A stretch of DNA of 64,000 nt from Gammaproteobacteria bacterium (GTDB lineage Bacteria > Pseudomonadota > Gammaproteobacteria > Pseudomonadales > Cellvibrionaceae): positions 169,517 to 233,516 of the forward strand of contig JAGKWO010000007.1 of the NCBI GenBank assembly GCA_021151835.1, written 5' to 3'. The notes beneath the pieces are model-generated. The model saw only the letters and a list, made by a program, of their open reading frames with translations, was not told where the DNA came from and ran no database searches. How positions within the stretch are numbered: position 1 is the stretch's first letter; the number at the start of each line of letters is the position of its first letter. Below are positions 53,139 to 61,251 of this stretch, in pieces. The position numbers and the translations under genes were made by a program.

Positions 53139-54428
53139 ATGCGTACTTTTTTTACCTTGCTCCACCGTTATTTCGGGCTCACGATTGCGGGGTTTCTGGT
53201 AATCACCGGGCTGACCGGCGCCATTATTTCCTGGGATCATGAGCTGGATGATTTGTTGAATCCGCACTTGCTGGACGCTTCCACTACCGGTACGCCGATG
53301 AGCGCCACGGCCCTGGCCGAAGAAGTGGAGCGGCAATTCCCGCAGGTGGAGGTCACCTACTATGAACTCGCGGTTGAGCCGGGGCATTCCTATTACTACT
53401 GGGTGGAACCCCGGGTAAACCCGGAAACCGGCAAGCTGTATGAGCCGGGGTTTAACCAGGTGTATGTCGACCCTGTGTCGGGCGAGATTTTGGGTAAGCG
53501 CGAGTGGGGCGCCGTCTGGCCGATCACTACCGAAAACTTTGTTTCTTTCCTCTACAAGTTGCATTTCAGTTTGCACATTCCCGAGTTCATGGGCACTGAC
53601 CACTGGGGTATCTGGTTACTGGGCGTAATCGCCCTGACCTGGACCATCGATTGTTTTATTGGTTTTTACCTGACCTTGCCCAAGCGCCAACGCCAGACCC
53701 TGGCGCGTGCCACCGGAAATGCCGAGGGTGGCAGCTATTGGCAGCGCTGGATGCCGGCCTGGAAAATTCGCTGGAACAGCGGTAAAACCAAACTGAATTT
53801 CGATTTGCATCGCGCCTTTGGCCTGTGGACCTGGGTGTTGTTGTTTGTGGTGGCTTTTACCGGTTTTTCGCTGAATTTGTACCGGGAGGTATTTTTCCCG
53901 GCAATGTCCCTGGTATCCGATGTAACCCCGACTCCCATCGACCAGCGCACTCCGTCCGGTCATGATAAGCCCATCGCCGCCGGTTACGGTTTTACCAAAG
54001 CTATCGAGCTGGGCCAGCAGGCAGGCGCCGAAAAGGGCTGGTCGCAATCAGTCAACAGCATCTGGTACGCGCGCGAGTTTGGTATTTACCGGATTGAGTT
54101 TTTCACTGCGGCCGAAGGCCATGGTGCGGGCGGCGTAGGCCATAAAGCGGTATTCCTGGATGCGAAAAGTGGCGAATTGCTGGGCGACTTTACCCCCTGG
54201 CGAGGCACTGCGGCTGACCTTTTTGTGCAGGCCCAATTCCCCTTGCATTCGGGGCGTATCCTGGGGTTGCCGGGGCGTATTTTGATTTCGGTCATGGGCC
54301 TGGTGATCGCGATGCTGAGCATCACCGGTGTGATTATCTGGCACAAAAGATACAAAGCGCGTATTCGCAGTGCGCAAAAAGCGCAACAGGATGCAACGCA
54401 GAATGTACCGGTGGGAATTTCCCAGTAA
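53139..54428 (+). CDS. PepSY-associated TM helix protein next to siderophore receptor
   Basis: A 429-residue inner-membrane protein: TM1 begins LLHRYFGLTIAGFLVITGL, followed by GAIISWDHELDDLLNP, a periplasmic PepSY-type region (residues 55-140), TM2 near 150-175 (after FLYKLHFSLHIPEFMG), TM3 near 225-245 (AFGLWTWVLLFVVAFTGF) and a last TM near 385-405. Conserved histidines (LLHRYF, LHFSLHIP, DLHRAFG) fit a haem- or iron-related reductase role for ferric-siderophore release, which is inference. It follows the receptor by 225 bp. Its 3' end enters the 14-bp tandem repeats. Confidence 0.87.
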   Translation: MRTFFTLLHRYFGLTIAGFLVITGLTGAIISWDHELDDLLNPHLLDASTTGTPMSATALAEEVERQFPQVEVTYYELAVEPGHSYYYWVEPRVNPETGKLYEPGFNQVYVDPVSGEILGKREWGAVWPITTENFVSFLYKLHFSLHIPEFMGTDHWGIWLLGVIALTWTIDCFIGFYLTLPKRQRQTLARATGNAEGGSYWQRWMPAWKIRWNSGKTKLNFDLHRAFGLWTWVLLFVVAFTGFSLNLYREVFFPAMSLVSDVTPTPIDQRTPSGHDKPIAAGYGFTKAIELGQQAGAEKGWSQSVNSIWYAREFGIYRIEFFTAAEGHGAGGVGHKAVFLDAKSGELLGDFTPWRGTAADLFVQAQFPLHSGRILGLPGRILISVMGLVIAMLSITGVIIWHKRYKARIRSAQKAQQDATQNVPVGISQ

Positions 54429-54433
54429 CTAGC

Positions 54434-54503
54434 CCGGTGTAACTGGTCCGGTGTAACTGTTCCGGTGTATCTAGCCCGGTATAACTACACCGGTAAATAT
54501 CCC
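54434..54503. repeat. 14-bp tandem repeat, five units
   Basis: Units of CCGGTGTAACTGNN start at 54434, 54448, 54462, 54476 and 54490; the first two are nearly identical, later ones diverge (CCGGTGTATCTAGC, CCGGTATAACTACA, CCGGTAAATATCCC). A degenerate copy at 54420-54433 contains the stop codon of the PepSY gene, so the array seems to have grown from the gene's end. Not a CRISPR: the repeats have no spacers. Confidence 0.75.
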
Positions 54504-54552
54504 GATAACTAGCGCAGTAATCAAAGCCGGGTTTTACAAAACAGCTTGGACC

Positions 54553-54581
54553 GATCACCCCATGTACCCCATGGGGTGATC
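54553..54581. terminator. Hairpin between convergent PepSY and hydroxylase genes
   Basis: GATCACCCCATG (54553-54564), 5-nt loop, CATGGGGTGATC (54570-54581). A 12-bp perfect stem with no T-run on either side; probably a shared transcription stop or an RNA-stabilising hairpin. Confidence 0.6.
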
Positions 54582-54622
54582 AACACCCCGGAACGCCCCC
54601 ACCATTAATAAAACTATGCTTA

Positions 54623-55471
54623 TCAGCCGGAAATATTTGCGCCTTCTTTCTCACTAATGGCGGCATGCTCATTAATTGTTGCGCGCTCATTACTGGTCGC
54701 GCGGGCAGTGGCGTTTTTCGGTGGCGGGAATCCAAATAACAAACGCATATTAGTGTTTTTATAATTGAGGCCGCTAGGCGCATCTTCCGGCACAGTCGCG
54801 GGGTCGGTATAGGTACCGAACAATCTGTCCCACACGAAAATCTGGGCAAAATTGGTATCTGAATATTGTCGGGCCACGCTATGGTGAACCATATGGTACC
54901 GGGGGGTTACCAAAATCCACTCGAGGTATTGTTCATAGGGAATGCGCATATTGGAGTGGATAAAGTGTTGTGAAAAGGTAAAGAAAATAAGGAAAAATAA
55001 TCCCAAATCAATAAATTGCTCAAAGGAAATAAACGCGGCAAAAATTGTTGAAGGAATTATCCGGATAATAATTTGACCGGGCGATGTGCGCAGGCCGGAA
55101 ATCCAGTAAATCACTTTGGGCGCATGGTGCCAGGCATGCTGGTGCCAAAACCAGGGGGTGTGCAGCGCCCTGTGCATCCAGTAATCCAGCAGGTCGATAA
55201 GCACTATGTAAATAATAACGAGCAGCCAGAACGGCGTGCTCATAATGTATTCGCGCGCGGCGACAATCCAGTTGTAACTTGAAAGCCAGCCTTGCATGGG
55301 CGTAACAATAACTGCCGCAGCGACAATAAAAAAAATGCGCGGGCTTATCGCCCCGATTAAATCCCATACCAAATCTGTTTTTTGGGCCGTTTTGCGCGCG
55401 GGAGACAGCAATAAGGAAATGCCCTGGATAAAAAAGCCCAGGCCAATTAACGCTAGTAGTTCGATAAGCAT
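54623..55471 (-). CDS. Fatty-acid hydroxylase/sterol-desaturase-family di-iron membrane enzyme
   Basis: A 282-residue integral membrane protein of the fatty acid hydroxylase superfamily. Four or more TM helices hold the di-iron His boxes: HRALH, HQHAWHH, a His in FSQHFIH, and HMVHHS. Such enzymes use O2 to hydroxylate or desaturate lipids, sterols or, in some cases, other substrates. It lies 84 bp downstream of the Rieske oxygenase gene, at the distal end of the siderophore operon, where no alcaligin cluster I know has it. It may modify the siderophore backbone or simply be a neighbouring lipid enzyme. ATG 55471 has GGAG 6 bp upstream; an ATG at 55477 is too close to that site. Confidence 0.82.
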   Translation of the reverse strand: MLIELLALIGLGFFIQGISLLLSPARKTAQKTDLVWDLIGAISPRIFFIVAAAVIVTPMQGWLSSYNWIVAAREYIMSTPFWLLVIIYIVLIDLLDYWMHRALHTPWFWHQHAWHHAPKVIYWISGLRTSPGQIIIRIIPSTIFAAFISFEQFIDLGLFFLIFFTFSQHFIHSNMRIPYEQYLEWILVTPRYHMVHHSVARQYSDTNFAQIFVWDRLFGTYTDPATVPEDAPSGLNYKNTNMRLLFGFPPPKNATARATSNERATINEHAAISEKEGANISG

Positions 55472-55555
55472 ATTCATCTCCACAATAAACCAATGTTGCG
55501 GTACTGAGTGAATCAATAGTGGTGGTTACATCATTATTTTTTTAGTGAATGACTG

Positions 55556-56728
55556 TTACTTCATCGCCGCCCGGTACCATCCATGAAAATGACGGATACC
55601 ATCTTCCATCGGTGTCTGGTAAGGCCCCGCCTCATTAACACCGAGCCGATAAAGCGCGCGTCGTCCCGCTTCAATGCGCTCGGCGATTTCGTCGTCTTCA
55701 AGCGCGGTTTCCATATAAGCTTTGCGGTGGGATTCAGCGAGCTCCGGATAGTTTTCCAATAATGTTGCCGGATAATAAAACTCCACCACGTTCAAGGTGC
55801 TATGCACAGATTTTGGATATAAGGTGGATAACACCAGCGCGTAAGGAAAAACTTCGATCATGTGGGTGGGATAATAGGTGGCCCAAATTGCGCCGAACTC
55901 CGGTGTTAATCCCTCGTTATAAGAGAGCAGGTCGGAGTGCCAGGTTTTATAGGTATCGGTGCCCGCGCGATTCAGGTTGGACGTAACGCCAATACGCTGC
56001 ACGCTAAACCAGTTGCCGTAATCCCAATGCAATCCTTTGCTGTCAACGTAGCGGCTCAGCCCCGGATGAAAGGGCGCTATGTGATAATCATCGTTATAAA
56101 TTTCAAGAAATGTTTTCCAGTTGTAAGCACAGGAATGCAGCTCCACATGCCCCAACGCATAATCGGTGAAATCAAATTCAGGCATGGCGAACAGCGTGGC
56201 CATATCGGCAGCGGGGTTGCGTTTTCCCTCGAACAATAAACCGGACACATTGCTCAACGGAAAGCGTTGTAAATTCGCACAGGGTTGTTTGGCGAATTTC
56301 GGCGCGTTCAATAATTTTCCGGTTTGATCGTAACTCCAGGCGTGTATCGGACAAAAAATACGATTGCCTGTTGCCAGTTTTCCGCGGCGAATTTCAGTGG
56401 GATCGGGTGTGCCGCCCAACATAATGGCTTGCCGGTGGCGGCACACGTTGGAGATAAGTTCAATCCCCTGTTCAGTTCGGATAAGCACACGCGAATTTCC
56501 TTCGTGTGGCAAGGCGTACCAGTCGCCGATGTTGGGCACCATAGCTTCATGCCCAACATACGTTGACGCGCGGGAAAAAATTTTTTCCTGCTCTTCGCGG
56601 AATATTGCTTCTGAACAATAGGCGTCAACAGGCAGTGCCAACTGCTCCTCGGGCGTGAGCCATATATCGTTGTAGCTGGCGGAGTATCGCTCCTGATTAT
56701 CCAGTAATTGGTACATGGACCTGCCCAT
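55556..56728 (-). CDS. alcE: Rieske-type oxygenase, AlcE-like
   Basis: A 390-residue aromatic-ring-hydroxylating-type oxygenase alpha subunit. Rieske cluster: CRH (Cys96, His98) and CPIH (Cys126, His129). Mononuclear iron site in NDDYHIAPFHPGL (His216, His221). Its place beside NIS siderophore genes matches AlcE of Bordetella, a Rieske oxygenase of alcaligin synthesis thought to add the backbone hydroxyl. The spacing between the two Rieske halves (27 residues) exceeds the usual about 17, owing to an insertion (GTPDPTEIRRGKLATG). No ferredoxin or reductase gene is in the operon. GAGGAG upstream supports ATG 56728. Confidence 0.8.
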   Translation of the reverse strand: MGRSMYQLLDNQERYSASYNDIWLTPEEQLALPVDAYCSEAIFREEQEKIFSRASTYVGHEAMVPNIGDWYALPHEGNSRVLIRTEQGIELISNVCRHRQAIMLGGTPDPTEIRRGKLATGNRIFCPIHAWSYDQTGKLLNAPKFAKQPCANLQRFPLSNVSGLLFEGKRNPAADMATLFAMPEFDFTDYALGHVELHSCAYNWKTFLEIYNDDYHIAPFHPGLSRYVDSKGLHWDYGNWFSVQRIGVTSNLNRAGTDTYKTWHSDLLSYNEGLTPEFGAIWATYYPTHMIEVFPYALVLSTLYPKSVHSTLNVVEFYYPATLLENYPELAESHRKAYMETALEDDEIAERIEAGRRALYRLGVNEAGPYQTPMEDGIRHFHGWYRAAMK

Positions 56729-56847
56729 GATTGCTCCTCGTATTATGCAAATAATTATTGCGCTTACTGTGCAATAACATTGTTGTAATCCCGTTCATCA
56801 GTGGTACAAAAAAATGCAAAGAACACGCGCGAAAAACCGGTGTGCAT

Positions 56848-57576
56848 TCAGGTCGATGCCTCGCTCAATCGCTGCAAGCGTTGATCCCGTGTTTGCCGCG
56901 GGCAAATATCACAGGGCGTACGGCCGTGGCACAAATAGCGGAAACAACAATTTTTTTTATCCAATGCCAGGCGCGATTCACCGGCCGCATTTTGGTAATG
57001 GATAAAACCGGCGGCGCCTTCAAGCCCCATGGTGGTTAACCAGGTATTACCCAGCTCCTCCAGGCCATCGACGCGCGCGGGATACACCATCAGCAATGCC
57101 GACACCACACAATCCGCCACTACGCGCTCCGCATTTTTTTGTGTGAGTCCCGACGCGCCCCCGGCGTTATACAAGTGGCGGCAACCCTGCATCAGGTCTT
57201 GTGCCATCCGCTGTACACACGCACGGGTTTGCCCCTGAGTAAACTCGCCGTGCCGGAATAACACACCGGAGGGAATTCCCGATGCGGGAAAGTCCTGGCC
57301 CATCTCGTTAAGTGGCAACACAATCTGGCATCGATGCGCGGCAATGACCGCCAGGTAAATTGGTTGCCAGATGAGTAATCCCCAACTGCGGGCGCGCCAG
57401 TAGCGGGCGCCTGCTTCCGGATACTGCCGTTGCAAATAATTATGCAGGCGCGCAATAGTTTCTGTGCCCACCGCATTCCATGCCGGCGATTCAAAACCGA
57501 TGTGCAGCGCGCATTCAGGAAGCAGTTCATTCACTGCCTCCTGCAAACGCGCTAACAGGCATGCCGAACTCAACAC
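56848..57576 (-). CDS. 2Fe-2S siderophore ferric reductase (FhuF-like)
   Basis: A 242-residue protein ending in a cysteine-rich [2Fe-2S] motif: CC at 210-211, C216, and CDIC at 222-225. The C-terminal motif and length fit the FhuF-like siderophore-iron reductase family (TIGR03950-like) that reduces Fe3+ in imported hydroxamate siderophores to release Fe2+. In Bordetella the gene after alcC is alcD; a common role is possible but I am not sure of AlcD homology. GTG 57576 overlaps the synthetase stop by 7 bp, so the genes are translationally coupled. Confidence 0.8.
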   Translation of the reverse strand: MLSSACLLARLQEAVNELLPECALHIGFESPAWNAVGTETIARLHNYLQRQYPEAGARYWRARSWGLLIWQPIYLAVIAAHRCQIVLPLNEMGQDFPASGIPSGVLFRHGEFTQGQTRACVQRMAQDLMQGCRHLYNAGGASGLTQKNAERVVADCVVSALLMVYPARVDGLEELGNTWLTTMGLEGAAGFIHYQNAAGESRLALDKKNCCFRYLCHGRTPCDICPRQTRDQRLQRLSEAST

Positions 57577-59420
57577 GCCGCCACAGCTTCCCGCTGCGAC
57601 ACCGGTTTTTCATTGGCAAATTGCGCCACCGGGTTGCTCAGTGGTTCAGCCATAATCAAACTGGAAGCCGGGTCCGCCAGGTTGATCATTTGCAAATTAT
57701 TTTTAAGCTGCAAACGATTCAAACAGGAGTGCATAAATGTCGGCGCAAAAAAATCATAGCGCTGGAATTTATGGTTTAACTCCGGATGTCGCGCCTGGTA
57801 ATTTTTTGCACACTGCGCCACCAGGCGCCAATACTGTTCTTCATCAATGGTGCCGCTCTCTTCCAGAATGTGTGACATAAAACGGAATACACCGTCGAAC
57901 ACATCGATAAAAATGCCCAACAGTTTGTAATCTTCGGGTACATCCACCACCATCCGTGCAGCATCTTCAGGAACTTTTGCATCCTTGTTCAAAATCACAC
58001 ATTCTTCGGCGAGGTCTTTCATAAATACGCGTTTCGGCAAGTAACCGTCGAGTACCACAATCAGGTTTTCGCAATGCGGCATAAACACCAGATCGTGTGC
58101 ATAGAAACAATGCAGTAGCGGTTGCAGGAACGCATCGAAATATTGCGCCAGCCAGGCTTCGGGCGATAAACCGGAACGGTTTATTAATTCTGCAATCAGC
58201 GCGTTACCGTCGTAATCCACATGCAAAAGTGCAGTCATGGTCATCAAGCGCTCGTTATCCTTGAGCAACGGAATCGGGCTCTCACGCCACAAACCGGAAA
58301 ACATTTTTTTGTAGGGACTGTCTTTGGTGAGTGCGGATTCGTAGTAATAATTTCTGAAACCGATCGAGGCAATTTCGCGCAGGATAGAAAAGCCCAATTG
58401 CTTCAGGGTTTTATCGTTATCAATAATGCCCTGCAGCACGGTATTAATGGCGGGTGTCCCTTTCATATAGTAAGGGGAAAGGCCGCGCATAAATCCCATG
58501 TTCAAAATGGAGAGCGAGGTTTTTACATAACTTTTTTCAGAGTTGGAATGGTTGAAATAAGTTCTGATGGATTGTTGGGCTACATAATTATCGCTACTGG
58601 TTCCCAGCGGAACAATTTTCCGGTTCGCCACATAGGCGGCAAACGCAATACTCAACTTGGTATACCACTGCCAGGGATGCGCCGGCATAAAATAATAGTC
58701 GTCGCTGTTTAAGCCCATAGTGGCCAGTTTATTAACGTAATCAGCAAATGTTTCCTCGCCAATTTCACGCTTGATAAAACTGTAATATTCCAGTTCTTTC
58801 AGGCAGGCAAATTCCGCGTGATCGCGATGCACTGCCAGCCAGATAATATTGAATGCGCTGCCGGTTTCCGGCGCGTAGGCCTGGTAATCGTACGCATCAA
58901 ATCCGATGCGCCCGTTATTAGCAACGAAGCCAGGGTGTCCTTCCGTCATGGAGGACTCAAAGGTCTGGTAATCTGCATCCACTAATTCACGGCACGGGAT
59001 ATTGGAATTCCGCATTTTGTAAGCAGCGCCATATAAAGTACTGCTGATTTCATCGAGGTAAATCGGCAATTTTTCTTCGACAATGCCGAGCGTCTTTTTG
59101 AAATCATTAATCAATACCAGTGCATCCAGATTCACTGATTTATTATTCGCTATCCGTTCGATAGATTCTTTGGCAATTCGCCAATGCCGCAAATACATTT
59201 TTTTCGCCTTGAAAATGTAACTGCAATCGGGTTCGTCCGCGTTGACTTCATATAGCGCCCAACCGCCCGCCAGACTTTCAATCAGTGTGGGCGCAAGGAT
59301 CTGTTCGTGGCTGAATTCGCTCAGAGCTTTGCAAACCAGGTGGCGATTTGCCTGGGCCCAGGCCTCCGGGGACAAGTGTGCTACGGCGGATTCCGGTTGT
59401 TGATAATTAAATTGATTCAC
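57570..59420 (-). CDS. alcC: NIS siderophore synthetase, AlcC/PubC/DesD-like
   Basis: A 616-residue IucA/IucC-family synthetase. The N-terminal half carries GHPGFVANNGRIGFDAYDYQ (substrate/ATP region) and FMPAHPWQWYTKLSIAF. The C-terminal FhuF-like half has GFMRGLSPYYMKGTPA, HCFYAHDLVFMPHCENL and HKFQRYDFFAPTF. NIS synthetases of type C join and cyclise N-hydroxy-N-succinyl diamines (putrebactin, alcaligin, bisucaberin, desferrioxamine). GTG 59420 follows GAGGG by 9 bp; a TTG at 59426 is the alternative. It overlaps the acyltransferase gene by 14 bp. Confidence 0.88.
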   Translation of the reverse strand: MNQFNYQQPESAVAHLSPEAWAQANRHLVCKALSEFSHEQILAPTLIESLAGGWALYEVNADEPDCSYIFKAKKMYLRHWRIAKESIERIANNKSVNLDALVLINDFKKTLGIVEEKLPIYLDEISSTLYGAAYKMRNSNIPCRELVDADYQTFESSMTEGHPGFVANNGRIGFDAYDYQAYAPETGSAFNIIWLAVHRDHAEFACLKELEYYSFIKREIGEETFADYVNKLATMGLNSDDYYFMPAHPWQWYTKLSIAFAAYVANRKIVPLGTSSDNYVAQQSIRTYFNHSNSEKSYVKTSLSILNMGFMRGLSPYYMKGTPAINTVLQGIIDNDKTLKQLGFSILREIASIGFRNYYYESALTKDSPYKKMFSGLWRESPIPLLKDNERLMTMTALLHVDYDGNALIAELINRSGLSPEAWLAQYFDAFLQPLLHCFYAHDLVFMPHCENLIVVLDGYLPKRVFMKDLAEECVILNKDAKVPEDAARMVVDVPEDYKLLGIFIDVFDGVFRFMSHILEESGTIDEEQYWRLVAQCAKNYQARHPELNHKFQRYDFFAPTFMHSCLNRLQLKNNLQMINLADPASSLIMAEPLSNPVAQFANEKPVSQREAVAAC

Positions 59421-59994
59421 TGGCAATTACCCTCTGTAGTGTGTTTAAAAAATTTTCCTTTGAACAAAATCCCAGGCAGGCTTTCTTCTTTTGCAGTTGA
59501 ACGGTGCCCTCGTAATGGAAACCCACAAATGCATTGAGCTTATGTACCTTGTCATTTCTCACATCCGGTTCTACTACCACCCGTTGCGCTTTTTTCTGGT
59601 AAAACAAAAACGCCATAATGTGGCGCAGCACATCGCGGGTGAAGCCGGGAATGGGTTTGTCGGCTGCGGGTCCCACCATAAAATGCATGCCGATATCGCC
59701 GGGCTTGACCGGGTAGTGCTCACCAAGTTCGTCGCGCTCCGGCCAATAAGATTCCAGCAGGAACGCCGGGCGGTTTTTATAAAAGCCGAGATAAACATCC
59801 ATGCAATTCCCCTGTTGGATCTCGCTATAAATTTGCTTTGCTTGCGCGAGGGATGTGTGTTGCATATTCCAGAAGGCGGCATACTCCATCAGGAACCAGC
59901 TGTGAATGGTTGCAATATCTTTTTCTACATTTAGCAAACGGATATCGATCCAGGGGTTCAGGCCAAGCGCTTCAACATAGTTATTCAGCAACAT
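59407..59994 (-). CDS. alcB: Siderophore GNAT N-acyltransferase, AlcB-like
   Basis: A 195-residue GNAT enzyme of the IucB/AlcB/PubB group: HSWFLMEYAAFWNMQHTSLA near the N-terminus, LLESYWPERDELGEHYPVK, the motif GDIGMHFMVGPA, and RVVVEPDVRNDKVHKLNAF (acyl-CoA binding). It would acylate the N-hydroxy-diamine made by the monooxygenase, using succinyl-CoA in alcaligin/putrebactin synthesis. It begins 6 bp after the MFS exporter gene. Confidence 0.86.
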   Translation of the reverse strand: MLLNNYVEALGLNPWIDIRLLNVEKDIATIHSWFLMEYAAFWNMQHTSLAQAKQIYSEIQQGNCMDVYLGFYKNRPAFLLESYWPERDELGEHYPVKPGDIGMHFMVGPAADKPIPGFTRDVLRHIMAFLFYQKKAQRVVVEPDVRNDKVHKLNAFVGFHYEGTVQLQKKKACLGFCSKENFLNTLQRVIASESI

Positions 59995-60000
59995 AAATTT

Positions 60001-61251
60001 TTATCCTTCCTCCAGCGCAAATTGTTTGGGATGTTGGGTATTGCTCGCCGCTAACCCGCGTTGATGATGCTGGTCAACACCGAACAAACGGCGATCTATA
60101 ATGGCGGTGAAAATAAATCCGGCGGCGGCCAGTGCGAATGACATGGGCACACCAATCCAGCTGACGATGTAACCCGCCGCGAATGACGCCAGTAGTACGC
60201 CGAGGTTCTGGAAAAAATTGGTCACAGCAAAATCGCGATCATAAAAAGCCGGCTGGCTAATGCGAAATAACGTCACTTCCAATTTGACGACCACCTGAAA
60301 CAGGCTCCACCCGTAAAGGCAGCGGCCAACCAGTACCAGCAATGGCGATGAAGAGGCTTGCAAAAGCAAACCAGTGGCACCGATCAGCAAATTCACTGCA
60401 GTGTGATCCAGGTGGCGAATTTTATTTTTCAAAAAAGATTTGTTGATGATCAGCCCGACGATAGCCACCATGCCCGGTATCGCAAACACCATGCCGGTGA
60501 TGGTTTGATTGCCGGCGGTGTAAATCGATTCCCAATACACGGAAAAAAACGGGCGCACCAGGTAGGCGCTCATATCGAACAGCAACATCAGGCCGCTGAG
60601 TTTTGCCAACGCCATCCAGGCACCGGCAGGGCGCGTTAACGGTTTATTTTTTCCGGCGGTTGCGTTGTCATTATGGATTGTTGTTTGCTGTTTGTTTTTG
60701 GCGTAGTTGCCAGAAAAAATCAGCAATAAACAAATTCCCATTTGCACAAAATCGCCCGCCGACATCAGGTACATGCTTTCTTCAGGGCCAAGATATTGCA
60801 ATGCAGAGCCGCCGACAGACGCACCGAAAATGGCACCGACATGGACAACAACCGCCACCATGCCAATCACCAGGCCGTGGTTTTCCGGTTTCTCTTCACG
60901 CATCAAATAAGGGAACAGCAGCAGGTAGCTGGCTTTCATAATGAACATCAACATGGTCAGTACCCAATACCCCGCCACCGTTGGGGCATGGGCGCTGGCA
61001 ATAGCGAGCGATCCCGCTAACAATTGCGTTATCCATAACAAATGCAAGGTTTCAATCCGGCGCGTGAGCTTCGCCCAAAAAGGCAGCGCGCACATTACGG
61101 CAATTGAAATAGCCGCTATGTAAGCACCTACATGCACCGCGCTGGTCAAGCCATAACGCAGCTCAAAAAATTGTGGATAAAATGCGATAAGAATCGAGTC
61201 ACTGATCACCCCGCACGCGGACATGACCAGAATGGCAATGCGTAAAATCAT
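60001..61251 (-). CDS. MFS siderophore exporter, AlcS-like
   Basis: A 416-residue major-facilitator protein with about 12 TM helices. The signature between TM2 and TM3 is ALPFWAKLTRRIETLHLLW, followed by MREEKPENHGLVIGM between the halves. Its place between the N-hydroxylase and acyltransferase genes makes it the likely exporter of the apo-siderophore, as AlcS is in Bordetella. The start overlaps the monooxygenase stop by 4 bp (ATGA). Confidence 0.85.
   Translation of the reverse strand: MILRIAILVMSACGVISDSILIAFYPQFFELRYGLTSAVHVGAYIAAISIAVMCALPFWAKLTRRIETLHLLWITQLLAGSLAIASAHAPTVAGYWVLTMLMFIMKASYLLLFPYLMREEKPENHGLVIGMVAVVVHVGAIFGASVGGSALQYLGPEESMYLMSAGDFVQMGICLLLIFSGNYAKNKQQTTIHNDNATAGKNKPLTRPAGAWMALAKLSGLMLLFDMSAYLVRPFFSVYWESIYTAGNQTITGMVFAIPGMVAIVGLIINKSFLKNKIRHLDHTAVNLLIGATGLLLQASSSPLLVLVGRCLYGWSLFQVVVKLEVTLFRISQPAFYDRDFAVTNFFQNLGVLLASFAAGYIVSWIGVPMSFALAAAGFIFTAIIDRRLFGVDQHHQRGLAASNTQHPKQFALEEG

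Noticed and set aside
54434..54503. Possible CRISPR array
   Set aside because: 14-bp units repeat without spacers and no cas gene is present.
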